64,000 bases of DNA from Asterias rubens (GCF_902459465.1 NC_047083.1:9229526-9293525), one strand, 5' to 3'. Counted from the stretch's first letter, positions 20,694-32,039 are shown. Notes: generated by a model from the letters alone, not told the origin. A program made the numbers and translations.

Positions 20694-22170
20694 GGGGTGT
20701 TTGAGGGAGGCAGCATTTTTTCAAAAAAAAAATAGAGGCATTTTTATTTTAGGGGTCAAACCTTTTTTTTAGGGGGTGGATGGGGCAGATTGGTTTTGTA
20801 TTTGTTTGTGGGTTTTGTTTGAGGAAGGCATTTGTTTTCATAAAAAAGTTTAAGGGGCGTTTTGGGGGAATTTTTCTTGTGGGGGGGGAAAGCAGATTTT
20901 TTTTCCCCTTTTATTTTACATTTTTAAATTTGTTTGTGGGTTTTGTTTGAGGGGGGGCAGCCTTCTTTTCATCAATTTTTTGTTGAGGGTGTTTTGGGGA
21001 ACTTTTTCTTTGAGGGGGAGGGGGGCGGATGGTTTTCTTTTGTTTTATGTTTTTTTTTGTGCTTTTATTTTTGGGGCAGATTTGTTTTCTTTTTTTCACA
21101 TTTTTTATTTTAGGGCGCAGTTTTTTTGTCATTAAACATTTTTTTAGGGGCGTGTATTTTTTGGGGTTTTGTGGCTTTTTCGTTTTTTCATTTTTTGGGC
21201 AGATTTGTTTTTTCTTTTGCATTTTTTTTTAAGATGGCAGACATTTTTTTTAGGGGGGGGGGCGGATTGTATTTTAAATTTGTTTGTGGTTTTGTTGAAG
21301 GGGCGGGCAGCCTTTTTTTCATTAAAAAATGTTTAAGGTCGTTTTGGGGGCCTTTTGTTTTTGTTTGGGGGGGCGGATGTTTTTTAGGGGGGTTATGTTT
21401 TTTTTTGTTTTTTTGGGGCAGGGGAACCTTGGTTTCCTTTTTTAAAACATTTGTTAAGGGGGCGGACCTCTTTTTTTTTTAGGGGGGCAGATTATATTTT
21501 TAATTTTTGTGGGTTTTGTTTGAGGGGGGCAGCCTATTTTTTCATTATAAAATGTTTAGGGGCATTTTGAGGGACTTTTTCTTTGATGGGGCGGATGTTT
21601 TTTTATGCCAATACATATTTTGAGGCCTGTAACCAATAGTAAGAACTAAAGGGAAAAAAAGTTCCTTACAAAATAAAAACACTCTTCTTTGATGGGGCTG
21701 ATGTTTTTTTAGTGGAAGGGTTATGTTTTTTGTTCAGGTTTTAAGTTTGGGGTAGACGATTTTATCACTTTTTTTTTATTTTTAATACTTTTTTTAGGGG
21801 GCAGACCCCCTTTTGTATTTGAGTTTTTTTGTGGGTTTTGGTTTGAGGGGGGGGGGGGGGGGGGGGGCGGCCTTTTTTCTTTTTTTCATCAAAAAAATTA
21901 AGGGGCCTTTTGGGGTGACTTTTTCTTTGAAGGGGGGGGGGGCAGATATATATTTTTGTTGGGGGGGGTAGTGTTTTTGTTCGTGTTTTTATTTTGGAGG
22001 GACTTTTTTTCCCTTTATTTCTTACTATTGGTTACGGGCCTCAAAATATGTATTGGCATAACAACTTACTTGGAACTGAGCAACTCAGGGGCTGTTGATT
22101 GTAAGAAACAACTCCCTCTGAAGTAACATAGGTTTTGAGAAAGAGGGAATTTCTCAGTAAAATATTTGAA
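20480..22170. mobile_element. Family A element split by the G-rich insertion
   Basis: The 5' end 'taacggcactggacacattt' runs to about 20,512. The family body resumes at about 22,056 ('cataacaacttacttgg', then 'gaaacaactccctctgaagt'). Everything between is inserted sequence. The far terminus is eroded. Confidence 0.7.
20514..22059. mobile_element. G/T-rich insertion made of repeated ggggggcagattttt-like units
   Basis: About 1.5 kb has G-runs alternating with T-runs on one strand. 'tttgtgggttttgtttgagg' or close variants recur near 20,801, 20,931, 21,283, 21,507 and 21,829. It is bounded by 'gcccgtaac' (20,517) and its complement 'gttacgggc' (22,031). An inner inverted pair, 'atgccaatacatattttgag' at 21,605 and its complement ending at 22,059, shows a nested layer. 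Frames across it are low-complexity and not genes. Confidence 0.75.
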
Positions 22171-22179
22171 TTTGAGAAA

Positions 22180-22630
22180 GACTTCAGGCCTAATGCCTTT
22201 CTCAGATTGATATTTTAGGCCGAGTAAAAAAAAATACATGTTTCACGTCCGGGTTTTTCAAAAAAAGGAGGAAGAGTGGCTATTTATTTTTTATTTTTTA
22301 TTTCAAGATGGCCGCCATTCTTTGTTAAAATGTCAAATATCCATTGTTTTTTCTACTGCTGAAATACACAAAACATAAATGAAACAATTTAGTCGAGGCA
22401 TTCAGACAAGACATTCAGATTGTTTTTGCTGAGATCATTTAAAATAACCCAATTTAAAAAAAAAAAAAAAAAAAATTTGCATAAAAACATAAAATAAAAA
22501 ATAAAATAAAAAAGGAGGCGGCCTGTAAAAAGGAAGCGGGCGGGGACGCGAAACATGTTTTTTTTTACTTGGCCTTACACAAAGTGAGAATACTGCTCTG
22601 AATATGAACCAAATAATATATGTCCAGGGT
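22180..22630. other. Low-complexity intron sequence
   Basis: 'ggccgagtaaaaaaaa', 'cgtccgggtttttcaaaaa' and 'caagatggccgccattcttt' are words of another dispersed repeat that also occurs near 42,030-42,150 and 46,160-46,580. No gene is present. Confidence 0.45.
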
Positions 22631-22632
22631 TT

Positions 22633-22870
22633 GTTAAAGACAGTGGACACTATTGGTAATTGTCAAAGACTAGCCTTCACAGTTGGTGTATCTCAACATA
22701 TGCATCAAATAACAAACCTGTGGAAATTTGAGCTCAATCGGTCATCAAAGTTGCAAGATAATAATGAAAGAAGAAAACACCCTTGTCACACGAAGTTGAG
22801 ATGGTTGATTTCGAGACTTGAGGTCTCGAAATCAAATTTGTGGAAAATTACTTCTACCAATTTTCCATAG
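22633..22870. mobile_element. Family A element, truncated
   Basis: It has one terminus 'ttaaagacagtggacactat' and the body through the inner palindrome. The second terminus is missing. Confidence 0.8.
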
Positions 22871-24480
22871 TGGGAAACATTAACTTAATTTTGGTTTGGC
22901 CACATTTTTAAAAGAAATATTGCCCACCTTTTACATACAATGAATGTAATAGTAAACATGATTATATTTTTGTTTGGCCAAACTGAAGAAACTGTTGATT
23001 AATTTTTGTTGGCTGATGACATTTTGTATTCTTGCACAGATGTCTTAAGGGCAGTGGACACTATTGGTAATATTGTGAAAGACTAGCCTTCACAGTTGGT
23101 GTATCTCAACATATGCATTAAAAAAACAAACCTGTGAAAATTTGAGCTCAATCAGTCATCGAACTTGCGAGATAATAATGAAAGGAAAAAACACCCGTGT
23201 CACACAAAGTTGTGTGCGTTTAGATGGTTGATTTTGAGACCTCAAGTTCTAAATCTGAGGTCTCAAAATCAAATTCGTGGCTCGAAAACTACGGCACTTC
23301 AGAGGGAGCCGTTTCTCACAATGTTTTATACCATCAACATCTCCTCATTACTTGTCACCAAGAAAGGTTTAATGCTAATAATTATTTTTTAGTAATTACC
23401 AATAGTGTCCACTGCCTTTAAGAAACTAATAAATTTAGTTGGTGAGATTTTATAAATTTGTTTGAGTACCCATAGTGGCTCTGAAAAGAGTTGGTTTTTA
23501 CTTAGACCTTTACTTTTGGGTCAGCTTCTGGAGTCTGTAATCTTCTCCTTATCTTGCATTTTAGGAAACCGAGATGGGAGAGACACTCTGCCTGAGTGGA
23601 ATCATCAGAATGGACTTTCTTAAACCCCTTGGCGCTCTTTGGATCCTTGGTGACATCTTCATTGGCAAATACTCCAAATTTGATCGAGTGGACAACTGTT
23701 TAGGTTTCGCTGATGCTGTCAAGGGTGTGGAAATCAAGGCTGAGTAAGAAACCTACTTTGTAAATTTGAAGGATTATTTTGGGAGTAAGGAAAAGTAAAG
23801 ATGGGCCAAACAAAAATATAATCATGTTTCCTATTAAACTGAATATGGGTAACAGGTTTGTGGCAATGCATGCTAAAATCATTTAATAAGTGCTGATTGG
23901 TATTATTATGCAAAATAACTGCCGATTGGAACTACTTTGCAAAATAAAAGTATAGATGGGGCTGATTGGTATTATTATGCAAAATAAAATTATTTGGTCA
24001 TTCGTTGACTTTTACAATTGAGTGGAAAACAAATGTTGCAAATAGAAATATCGCCTACCTATCCACCCTACTTGTTGACCACTTTAGCAACACCTACATG
24101 TAGCAAGTTGTTGTACTCGCCTTGTTTTCAGTGTTACAGGATAAAACTTCTAAAAGCATTGCCCACCTGTGTGCTCACCCTTTTTGAGTGGAAACATGAC
24201 TTTATTTTTGTTTGGCCCAGACTACCTGCCTACACATTTGTCATTGTTATAGGAAAAGAAAACATGACTTAATTTCTGTTTGGCCAAAATATTAAGACAA
24301 ATGTTGCCCAAATTTTACCTAAATTCAGTGTGATAAGAAACGTGATTATATTTCTGTGTGGCCCAACTAAAAACTACCCATTTATTTCCAATGTACATGT
24401 AAAAGGAAACATAACTATCATTTTGTTTGGCTTGAGGGTGACCACCAATAAATTTGGTTAAAAGTTATCTTTCAATAAAC
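22870..24480. repeat. Degenerate 'gccaaacaaaaatata' tandem region, left arm
   Basis: Irregular units of 60-100 bp contain 'tttttgtttggcc' and 'aaacatgattata' on both sides of exon D. The matching right-arm region is 42,150-43,330, in reverse complement. Family A sits inside at 23,045-23,421. Confidence 0.65.
23045..23421. mobile_element. Family A element (full length)
   Basis: Termini 'ttaagggcagtggacactat' and 'aatagtgtccactgccttta' are present with an intact inner palindrome. It lies 144 bp upstream of protease exon D in the left arm. No counterpart was seen beside exon D of the right arm. Confidence 0.85.
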
Positions 24481-24486
24481 TGAAAG

Positions 24487-24818
24487 TTAAAGGCACTGGA
24501 CACTATTGGTAATTACTCAAAATAATGGTTAGGCTCCCTCTGAAATAGGCCTACATAGTTTTCAAGAAAGGAGTCATTTTCCACTTAAATATTTGAATCT
24601 GATTTTGAGACCTCAGAATTAGATTTTGAGATCCCAAAATCAAGCATCTGAAAGAACACAACTTATGCGTAACAAGGGCATTTTTCTTTCATTATTCTCT
24701 CGCATATTCAATGACAATTGAGCTCAGATTTTCAGGTTTGTTATTTTATGCATAAGTTGAGGTACATCAAGTGAGACGACTGGTCTATGACAATAACCAA
24801 TAGTGTCCAGTGCCTTTG
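24487..24818. mobile_element. Family A element shared by both arms (left copy)
   Basis: Termini 'ttaaaggcactggacactat' and 'caatagtgtccagtgccttt'. The flank 'tgatacaggatt' just after it is the same flank that adjoins the element at 41,271-41,634 in the right arm, so the insertion predates the duplication. Confidence 0.85.
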
Positions 24819-24819
24819 A

Positions 24820-25690
24820 ATGTATGATACAGGATTGCAGGATAAAAAAAATCATCTTTTAAATTTAGTTTGAAAACACTGACTTTGAAGAAACATGTTT
24901 GAAAGTATCTGGAAAGGTCTACATAGCTGATTTCGGTTGTAACCCCTTTAAGTTAACGTTTTTACATGCTGAAAATTATGGTTATTTTTTAAAAACTAAA
25001 TTTTTAGAAAAAAAAACTTCTGTAATGTTGGAATAAGAAATATTAGTATTTAAGTTCTTGTAATTTGAAGGCTGGACACTCTATCGAGAGGATAGATTAT
25101 ATTATCAAAAATCTATCTAAATTTATGGTATTTATTATTTCTTTCACTTTGATTGTGAGTTTCCATCATCAGTGTTGAAAAAAATTCTCTGGCCTCAATA
25201 GAGCCATCCTTGTTTAATAGATTATTTGCGAATTTTATCTCTTAATTTATTTGAGTGCTATTTTGAAAAATAATTTGTATTAAAATGTGTCTATTATTAT
25301 TATTATTAAAAGATATTATTATAAACATTTATATGAAATTATGTTCCAATAAAAAATGAGAGGATTTAATAAAAGAAAGTGTGCCATGTGTTCTTATATT
25401 AGTAATCGTCTTTGTTTTAAAATATTTTATTTTAAAATGGTTGATTAAAATATTTGGGTTTAATTATAGAAATATTAAAGGGTAAACTTTATTTATACAA
25501 AATCGGACTCAAATAACTGATTGGCAAAAACTTTTTTTTTTTTCTCATTAACAACAGCAACAAGTTTTTTTATTACACACTGGACAATTTTGACCAACAG
25601 AGGGGGCTATTTAATTATTTATTCCCGTAAAATATATAACGCAATGCTCTACATACGTGGTTGTGTAATATTCATCACTCCAAAAAATGT
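24820..25690. other. AT-rich spacer of the left arm, no gene recognised
   Basis: It aligns in reverse complement with about 39,870-41,270, apart from the family A copy private to the right arm. It contains 'ctggacaattttgaccaaca' and a GAGGGGGC word, and no supported exon. Confidence 0.5.
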
Positions 25691-25702
25691 ATGATCTGTA
25701 CA

Positions 25703-25785
25703 GTCATCGTTGTGGCCTAGTGGTTAAGGTTACAGTTTCGCGAGGACAAGATGAGAGGTTCGAGCCCCGGCACGGACCATGAGGT
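25703..25785 (+). repeat. tRNA-like sequence, left arm
   Basis: 'tggcctagtggttaag' fits an A box and 'ggttcgagccccg' a B box, with 50 bp spacing. The expected acceptor stem does not pair. The mirror copy is at 39,770-39,850. It is probably a tRNA-derived SINE head or a tRNA pseudogene. Confidence 0.5.
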
Positions 25786-26220
25786 AAGCGAAATAAAGAA
25801 ATAACCCACGTTTCTTCCACAGGTACATGTACAGGTCTTGACGCACGGAGAGGAGACGCAGCAGCAGGAGACACCACGGCGGCGGAACCACGAGGAGGGG
25901 ACGACACCGGGACCAGAGAGAGAGGGGGAGGCGGCACCGGGGAGAGAGGGTGAGGGGGAGGCAAGATTTTTTCAAGAAAAATTTCATTTTTGGGGAAAAA
26001 AAAAAAAAAAAGACCGTTAATTTTTTTTTTAACGGTCTATGAAAAAATTAAAATCGCCTGAAACGCACGCTCGTTAATTTTGGTGAAAAAAGTTGTTAGA
26101 AAAGTTTTTTTTACAAAAAACTTACATTTTTTACGCATTTTTGGTAAATCATTTTCTTAAAATCGCTTGAAACGTACGCTCGTTAATTTTGGTGCAAATC
26201 GGTGAAAAAAAAAAAAATTC
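25786..26220. repeat. GA-rich block and small foldback, left arm
   Basis: Purine-rich 'gagagagggggaggcggcac' repeats are followed by the hairpin 'gaccgttaa...ttaacggtc' at 26,012-26,036 and two copies of 'cgctcgttaattttggtg'. It mirrors 39,340-39,770. Its 60-86 codon frames arise from biased composition. Confidence 0.6.
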
Positions 26221-26689
26221 TAAGTGCAAAAGTCATGAAAATCGAAAAAGACTTACGATTTACATCACTAAAACGTCCCCAAAATACTTCTAAACACCTT
26301 CACACTGCTAACACCGTTGTATTACATCAATCCAAACATTTCCTCTTCAAAATTCATCCAAACTGTACAACTTAACTCAAAAAACGGCCTTTAAATGCAA
26401 CTTAATTGGCTTTAACAATGTGTATAGGCCTACGGTTCAACTTACAATAACAATACAGTACACCTAACGCATTTTCGTACATCATTTCCAATTCTTGTAC
26501 CTTTTTTTACCAATCCTAAGACAATTCAATCAGTTTACATACATTGCGATTCAAAAATAACTCATTTTCAACGAAAAAACTCTGAAAACGAACACTTATT
26601 CACGTACATTTTCCCAGTAAATATTAAAGGAAAAAATAGTCAGACACCCATCACTACCTGTAATACCACTTCTTAGAGACTGGGAACTA

Positions 26690-27470
26690 GACATAGACGG
26701 TTGCCATATGTAAACAACATGTCCTGAGCATTTGAGTACAAAGTACACGATCTTTGAGCATCTAAAACTCTACCAAAGGATCTCTAACTGTGAGTAATTT
26801 TCAAGATTCATAACAATATTGAGTAGCCAAGTTGTTTACAACGTTTGTGGAGTAACCAGAGATTGGGGAGGGAGGGGGAAGGGGTGGCAAGTGGGGGCAA
26901 ATACATCATTTTACAGTTACACCATCTTGGGGCAAAGACATCATTTTACACGATCTTTGAGCATCTAAAACTCAACCAAAGGAATTCTAACTGTAAGTAA
27001 TTTACAAGATTCATAACAATATTGAGTAGCCAAGTTGTTTACAACGTTTGTGGATTAACCAGAGACTGGGGAGGGAGGGGGGAGGGTGGCAAGTGGAGTC
27101 AACGATATCATTTTACAGTTACACCATCTTGGGGCAAAGACATCATTTTACACGATCTTTGGGCATCTGAAACGTTACCAAAGGATTTCTATCTGTGAGT
27201 AATTTACAAGATTCATAACAATATTGAGTGGCCAAGTTGTTTACAAGTTTGTGGTGTGACCAGAGATTGGGGAGGGAGGGGGTGGCAAGTGGGGGGGGGG
27301 GGGGGGGGGGGGGGGGGCAAATACATCATACACGATCTTTGAGCATCTAAAACTCTACCAAAGGATTTCTATATGTTTACAAGATTCATAACAATATTAT
27401 GTAGCCAAGTTGTTTGGGGAGAGAGGGGCAAGTGGGGCAAAGACATCATTTCAGAGAATATTTCATTTTA
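26690..27470 (+). repeat. Tandem repeat, about 200 bp unit, left arm (about four copies)
   Basis: Units contain 'cacgatctttgagcatctaa', 'aagattcataacaatattga', 'gtagccaagttgtttaca' and 'gagattggggagggaggggg', with G-runs of variable length. The right arm has about three copies at 38,350-38,860. Confidence 0.85.
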
Positions 27471-28017
27471 ACTTGTCATTAAAAAAGCAGTAGTGATGAG
27501 AGCAGTTAGTCTCTCGCAAAGCAGATTGCAAGATGGTTATGCGAAAGCTGTTTCTCTATCACCGCAACAGACATTTTAACGACAATTGTCCCCAAGTTTG
27601 TCTTATGTTTGGGAAAGTTTGAGGGCCCCCTCTGGTTACGCCACTTATTTTAAACTATGACAAAAATTGCACCTTTTCATCTCTACATGAAGGCAAACAC
27701 ACAAAAATGAAAGGGCACTCTAAGTTTTTAAATGGTTTCAAAAGTGGCTTCCTATACCCCAGCTATAGCGCTCATATCCAACACTCAGTGATGCTCAAAC
27801 TGTGCCAACATTCAGTATTTTCCTGTTAGGTATTGCGGAGCTTTAGATGTGAGACAATTCCTAAACATTGTGCTGCGATTCAATAGTTGCGATCGTTTAG
27901 CTTCCCTGGGTCGATCCCGGTTTGCCCCCGGTGAGTTCAAATAGCTTTAACATCATTCCATTTAACATCTATTATATATCGTTGCGGTACCCGCTGCCAA
28001 AACATAGGATTCAAACT

Positions 28018-28190
28018 GCCTCTAGCTACCAGGCAACCTCGGTAGTCTAAATTGGTAAGACACTGCTCTAGAATTGCAAGGGACGTGGGTTCGAATCCCA
28101 CCCGAGTAACATGCCTGTGATATTTTTTTCACAGGACTCGGGAGAGTACTGAGTATACAGTGCTAACACACATCGGTGTATGGGTAAAAA
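28018..28190 (+). mobile_element. tRNA-derived SINE, type 1 (best preserved)
   Basis: 'gctaccaggcaacctcggta', then 'gggttcgaatcccacccgag' (B box), 'catgcctgtgatatttt' and 'cacatcggtgtatgggtaaa'. It lies in the left arm. No copy was seen at the mirrored right-arm position, so it is probably a private insertion. Confidence 0.8.
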
Positions 28191-28319
28191 CCAAAATTAA
28201 TATCATTCCAGGGGCTCACCCGAGTGCCCTGCTTGTGGAACGAGTCACTTTGGTGCATGACGTCACTACGAGAGGGCGAGTGATGGTTTTTTAAGCTCTC
28301 GTCAGGGTCGACACAGGGA

Positions 28320-28575
28320 AACTAATCAAACACACCCATTATGCAGCCAATCAGACCAGGAATATTGGAGCGAACCCTTTCTCTTTTCAATAATGTGCTG
28401 AGTTCTTTTGAATGCATTACACAACACACAGAACCAAGGGCTTAACGTCCCCCCGTCCAAAGGATGAATCAATAATCAACAAGTGTCACCTCCGCGACTC
28501 GAACCCACCATCTGCTGAATAGAAACATCAACGGAGCTCGAGTCCGTTGTTCTTATTCGCTCGGCTACAATGTAT
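28320..28575 (-). mobile_element. Type 3 SINE, single copy, left arm
   Basis: The body words 'gcagccaatcagaccaggaa' and 'gcgaacccttt' and the reverse-oriented head 'cgactcgaacccacc...gctgaatagaaacatca' are present. The homologous place in the right arm holds the expanded array at 36,960-38,010. Confidence 0.65.
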
Positions 28576-28947
28576 CAACATCAACAACGAAACTGATTTG
28601 TTTTAATATGAAAGTTCACGGGTATTAAGTTTCAGATTGTTACCTCCCTCAGAAATAAATCATTCTTGCTTGTGTGTTGATTGCCGCAATCAATATAAGC
28701 TCGATATGTTAGCGTTTCTGGGTCATTCAAATTCAAAGTTGGTTGTTTGTGTGTTGACTGATTTCACAAAAAAATGAAGTTGGAATTGTCACAAGTAAAA
28801 CTCTGATCCAAAAAATCTAAATACCATTACTAAATATTAATACATTCTCTGCTTTATAATTGTTACAGAATAGGCAATGTGTATTTGGGATAAATGCTTA
28901 CTGGTGATCAAAAACACTAATCGCCTTATAATTTAAAATAATTTCAG

Positions 28948-29041
28948 GTTGAAACAAGAACTGGCACCCAAAGCAAACATTTTGAGGGAGACCGCCAACA
29001 AAGGGCTGGATGACTCGATTGTGTGGCGGCATAATTTATCC
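28948..29041 (+). CDS. Unidentified exon 'E', left arm
   Basis: A 94-nt block has an acceptor (atttcag) and donor (gtaagt) and is open as 31 codons beginning LKQELAPKAN and ending WRHNLS. The right-arm twin has the same length, the same borders and an open frame, with four substitutions (I/V, E/K, I/V, W/C). If protease exon D used the donor GA|gtaaga that overlaps its stop codon, the reading frame would run through into this exon (…EIKAE then LKQEL…). I do not recognise the family. It could be a C-terminal extension exon of the protease locus or a fragment of another gene. Confidence 0.45.
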
Positions 29042-29456
29042 GTAAGTACTTTTGCTTTAGTCAGTTTGTCTTGTTGTTCAACAACAAATTATTTACAGTT
29101 TATTTACACTGCCAGTTAGTAAGTTTCCCTTGTGGTTAACACTTGATAAAATCTAAACTCAAATCTTAATACCAACAATCGATACTATTGTTCGTCACTT
29201 TCAACTTTTTCTTTCTAGAAGTGCTGTTGAAGTGAAAGTGTGAATGGTACAAAATCTTAAACTTGAAAATAATTTGTTGACATTTTAAACGATTGAGCTG
29301 GGTTGGTGTGTAAATCTAAACTAGACAAACTTGATGTGGTCTTTGACAAAGCTACACCACACACCCATACCTGTGAGCCACTTTTGAAAGCATCACATAG
29401 ATTCATTATTGTATACTTCACTTTACTAATTAATTGTTTTCCCAATTATTTTACAG

Positions 29457-29621
29457 ATGTGTGCTGGCAGAAGGACTTCAGGAGAAGTACTCCAGGCAGA
29501 AACTCCTCAGCAACTATCTTTACTTGGCACCGCTATGAAAAAGCTGAGCTGGAGAGTTCAATCAACCACCAAATTTATTGGTCTTTGTAGTAAAGTTACA
29601 CTCGCCAAGAGGATCGGTTAA
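29457..29621 (+). CDS. Possible exon 'F', left arm, function unknown
   Basis: A clear acceptor (ttttacag) precedes a 54-codon frame from ATG to TAA that is in phase with exon E. The right copy has an in-frame TAG in this frame. Two other frames also stay open for 25 or more codons in both arms, so the true frame, if any, is undecided. It may be 3' UTR or a noncoding exon. Confidence 0.3.
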   Translation: MCAGRRTSGEVLQAETPQQLSLLGTAMKKLSWRVQSTTKFIGLCSKVTLAKRIG

Positions 29622-29640
29622 GACACAATACTTGAGTAAG

Positions 29641-30340
29641 AGTAATTCCAGCTCAACACTTTGTATTGCAGCTTAGCATTAGTACAAGAAATATGGAAAT
29701 GGCAATTTGTTTTGTGCTTTCTGCTCATAAGTTGATGGTTGTACGCTTTGCCAGCAATGGCACAAGTAACTTTAAATATTCTTCTGCCAGCACCAATTAG
29801 TATGTACCTTACATCAACAGTCTCAATTAAAAGACTGATTATAAGTAAAGGTCTGTTTACAAAATGTAAGACTTCAACAAATTTACCTCATTGCTTTTTT
29901 GCACACTTTATTTGTATTTTAAAACATTTTCAGAGGAAGTGTGTTTGAGTCTAAAGCACAATATTGTAGGAGGCCTAGAACTAGCGGAGAACATGGCCGG
30001 GGATGGATCAGGGAATTGGCCCAGGGTAAAATTAATCCAAGCCAGGCCCCGCTACTGCCTCACCAAGCAGGGACTTGTTTTTTGTACATCCCTTGCTTTC
30101 CCCTGGGGCCTGGACTACAATAAATGCAAGCGATCCATGTCCCACGGGGCAATTTAGAGCCAACCACTTTCAGGCAATACCCAAGAAGAAAAAAATATTG
30201 CCATCTGAGTTTTTACATGTAGGGTTTGGTGAAACCATTATTTGAAAAAGGACTTTGATATCAAACTGTTTTGTTTGTGTGCACTGCAGCGTTTGACGAC
30301 TCAAAGTTGCCGACAAATTGACTTGTATGTCAAGGCCATT
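29641..30340. other. Strongly conserved inter-arm block without identified gene, left arm
   Basis: This is the best-matching part of the inversion (by eye about 95% identical to the reverse complement of 35,790-35,960). It includes 'acaatattgtaggaggccta' and 'aacatggccggggatggat', mirrored at 35,600-35,660. No frame is conserved. Confidence 0.5.
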
Positions 30341-30409
30341 TAAGTATCTTGATGATGAAGCCCTGTCAAAGTGTGTATTTGTAAACAGACCTTTTTACAA
30401 TTCATAAAC

Positions 30410-30595
30410 AAAACAAAAAGCCTACCTTAATATCCTAGTTTTGAATAATTCACAGAGTTGAAGTAGGAGAAGCTTGTAGTAGAGAGATGATGAAGTGTTT
30501 GAAGTCATGATGAAGTTGCAATCTAAGTGTTCTCATCAAAGCCCTTTTGCATCTCTTGTGAAGAAACTGCTGCTCCTCATCATCTTAATGAACCT
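30410..30595 (-). other. Possible last exon of the centre-proximal transcript, left arm
   Basis: On the minus strand the acceptor 'cctgtgtag' is followed at 30,595 by a block whose best frame reads (after a stop) DDEEQQFLHKRCK, then RTLRLQLHHDFK. The right arm repeats it with indels from about 35,034. The early stop is shared by both copies, so the block is either untranslated or was broken before the duplication. Confidence 0.35.
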
Positions 30596-30989
30596 CTACA
30601 CAGGAATACAAGAATAACAAATTGTATGAATTATAAGAGCCATTAATCAAATTTGACAGTCTGTATCTAAATTTAACCTTGGTTTCAAACAAATAGTGTA
30701 CTGGTCTATTTATTATACTATTTTTAATCTGTATAGGCTACAATGTTATAAACAATTTCATATCCCAATAGAAACCAGCTAAATTTAAACCAATAGTCTC
30801 TGAAGTAGAATCGTTCACAAGTTTAGCCAACTAATGTCTATTAAGTTTGTTTTATGAAAGTGTTTCCTCTTGTAACATCACTTTTGATTATTGAAGTAAA
30901 TAAAAAACTAAAATGGAATTGAGCAGAAAACCTTTGAGTTGTTAACTTGTTTCACAACATTATTTAATAAGTGGGACATGTAGGTTGGT

Positions 30990-31970
30990 AATAAAATGGG
31001 GTACATCTTGGGGGCGGTTACAAAATAAAGAAAAGGGGGAGGTTGGGATGGAAGTACAAGGCTAATAATAGAAGGGGTATATCTTGGGGGCGGTTCAAGA
31101 TGGATGGAAAAGGGGAGGTTGGAAGGGGGTACATTTTGGGGGCGGTTCTAGATGGAGAGAAAAGAGGGGGTTGGGATGGATTGTATTAGGCTAATAGTAG
31201 AAGGGGTATATCTTGGGGGCGGTTCAAGATGGAAAGAAAGGGGGGTTGGAAGGGGGTACATCTTGGGGGCGGTTTAAGATGAACAGAAAAGAGGGGGTTG
31301 GGATGGATTGTATTAGGCTAATAGTAGACAAATGGTAGAGGGGTTGGAACGGGGACGTCTTGGGGGTGGTTTAAGATGGACAGAAAAGAGGGGATCGGGA
31401 TGGATGTATAAGGCTAAAGCCAAATAAAAAACCTTAATGAGGAAAATAAATTTTGAGATAATAGCCTGGGTGTCTTTAAAAAAGTGTCAGGCGGCAATTT
31501 TGAAAAAAAAGTAGAAAGGCCCTCCTTCCTTTTTTCAAAAACGCAGGACGATAAACATTTTTTTTATTTTTTATATTTGGCCTAAAAGTTGAAGGGGTAA
31601 TCTTGGGAGCGGTTCAAGAATAACAGAAAGGGGGAGGTTGGGATGGAAGTAAGTACGGGCTAATAATAGAAGGGGGTTTATTTTGGGGGCCGTTCAAGAA
31701 TAAAAGAAAAAGGGGAGGTTGGGATGGAAGTACAAGGCTAATAAAAGAAGGGGTTTATTTTTGGGGCGGTTCAAGAATAACAGAAAAGGGGGAGGTTGTG
31801 ATGGAAGTAAGTACAAGGCTAATGGTAGAAGGGGGTCTATTTTGGGGGCGGTTCAAGAATGCCAGAAAAGGGGGAGGTTGGGATGGAGGTACAAGGCTAA
31901 ATAGTAGAAGGGGTTTATTTTGGGGGCGGTTCAAGATGGAAAGAAAAAGGGGAGGTTGGGATTAAAGTAC
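30990..31970 (+). repeat. Minisatellite, about 75-80 bp unit, left arm
   Basis: About eleven units contain 'gaggttgggatggaagtaca', 'aggctaatagtagaaggggt' and 'tatcttgggggcggttcaag'. Unit length varies. It is mirrored as a C-rich array at 33,760-34,640. Open frames over it are repeats and not genes. Confidence 0.9.
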
Positions 31971-32039
31971 ACGCAGGTAGTAGATTGGGTAACATGTAAC
32001 AATCAAATTATCCAAGAAGAAAATTAACTTGTAACTCAC

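Larger units (their letters stand above)
17274..23747 (+). pseudogene. Cathepsin D-like aspartic protease pseudogene, left-arm copy
   Basis: Exon C (20,239-20,401, AG/GT borders) encodes FDGGCQAIFDTGTSVLANS, the second catalytic Asp-Thr-Gly of pepsin-family proteases, and then hits a stop. Past a frameshift it continues with GAAPLVILV, as in cathepsin D. Exon D (23,565-23,747) is open and reads TLCLSG, then [16 protein letters not shown] and [14 protein letters not shown], the conserved C-terminus, then TAA. Candidate upstream exons are A (17,274-17,353, ACCATGG start, donor GA|gtaagt) and B (19,055-19,205). Neither resembles the protease, and B is out of frame internally. The N-terminal catalytic half and the exon between C and D were not found. 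Cathepsin D is a lysosomal endopeptidase; with these breaks an active enzyme is unlikely. It points toward the inversion centre. Confidence 0.78.

Noticed and set aside
21029-21482. Hydrophobic Phe-rich frames that look like membrane proteins
   Set aside because: They are translated T-runs and G-runs of the low-complexity insertion.
25704-26020. Proline- or arginine-rich frames on both strands, with mirrors at 39,525-39,844
   Set aside because: They come from a GA/CT-biased tract and a tRNA-like repeat. Several frames are open at once, and there is no splice or start support.
31719-31904. Frames across the 75-80 bp minisatellite (31.0-32.0 and 33.7-34.8 kb)
   Set aside because: These are periodic translations of the array. 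Both strands are open.
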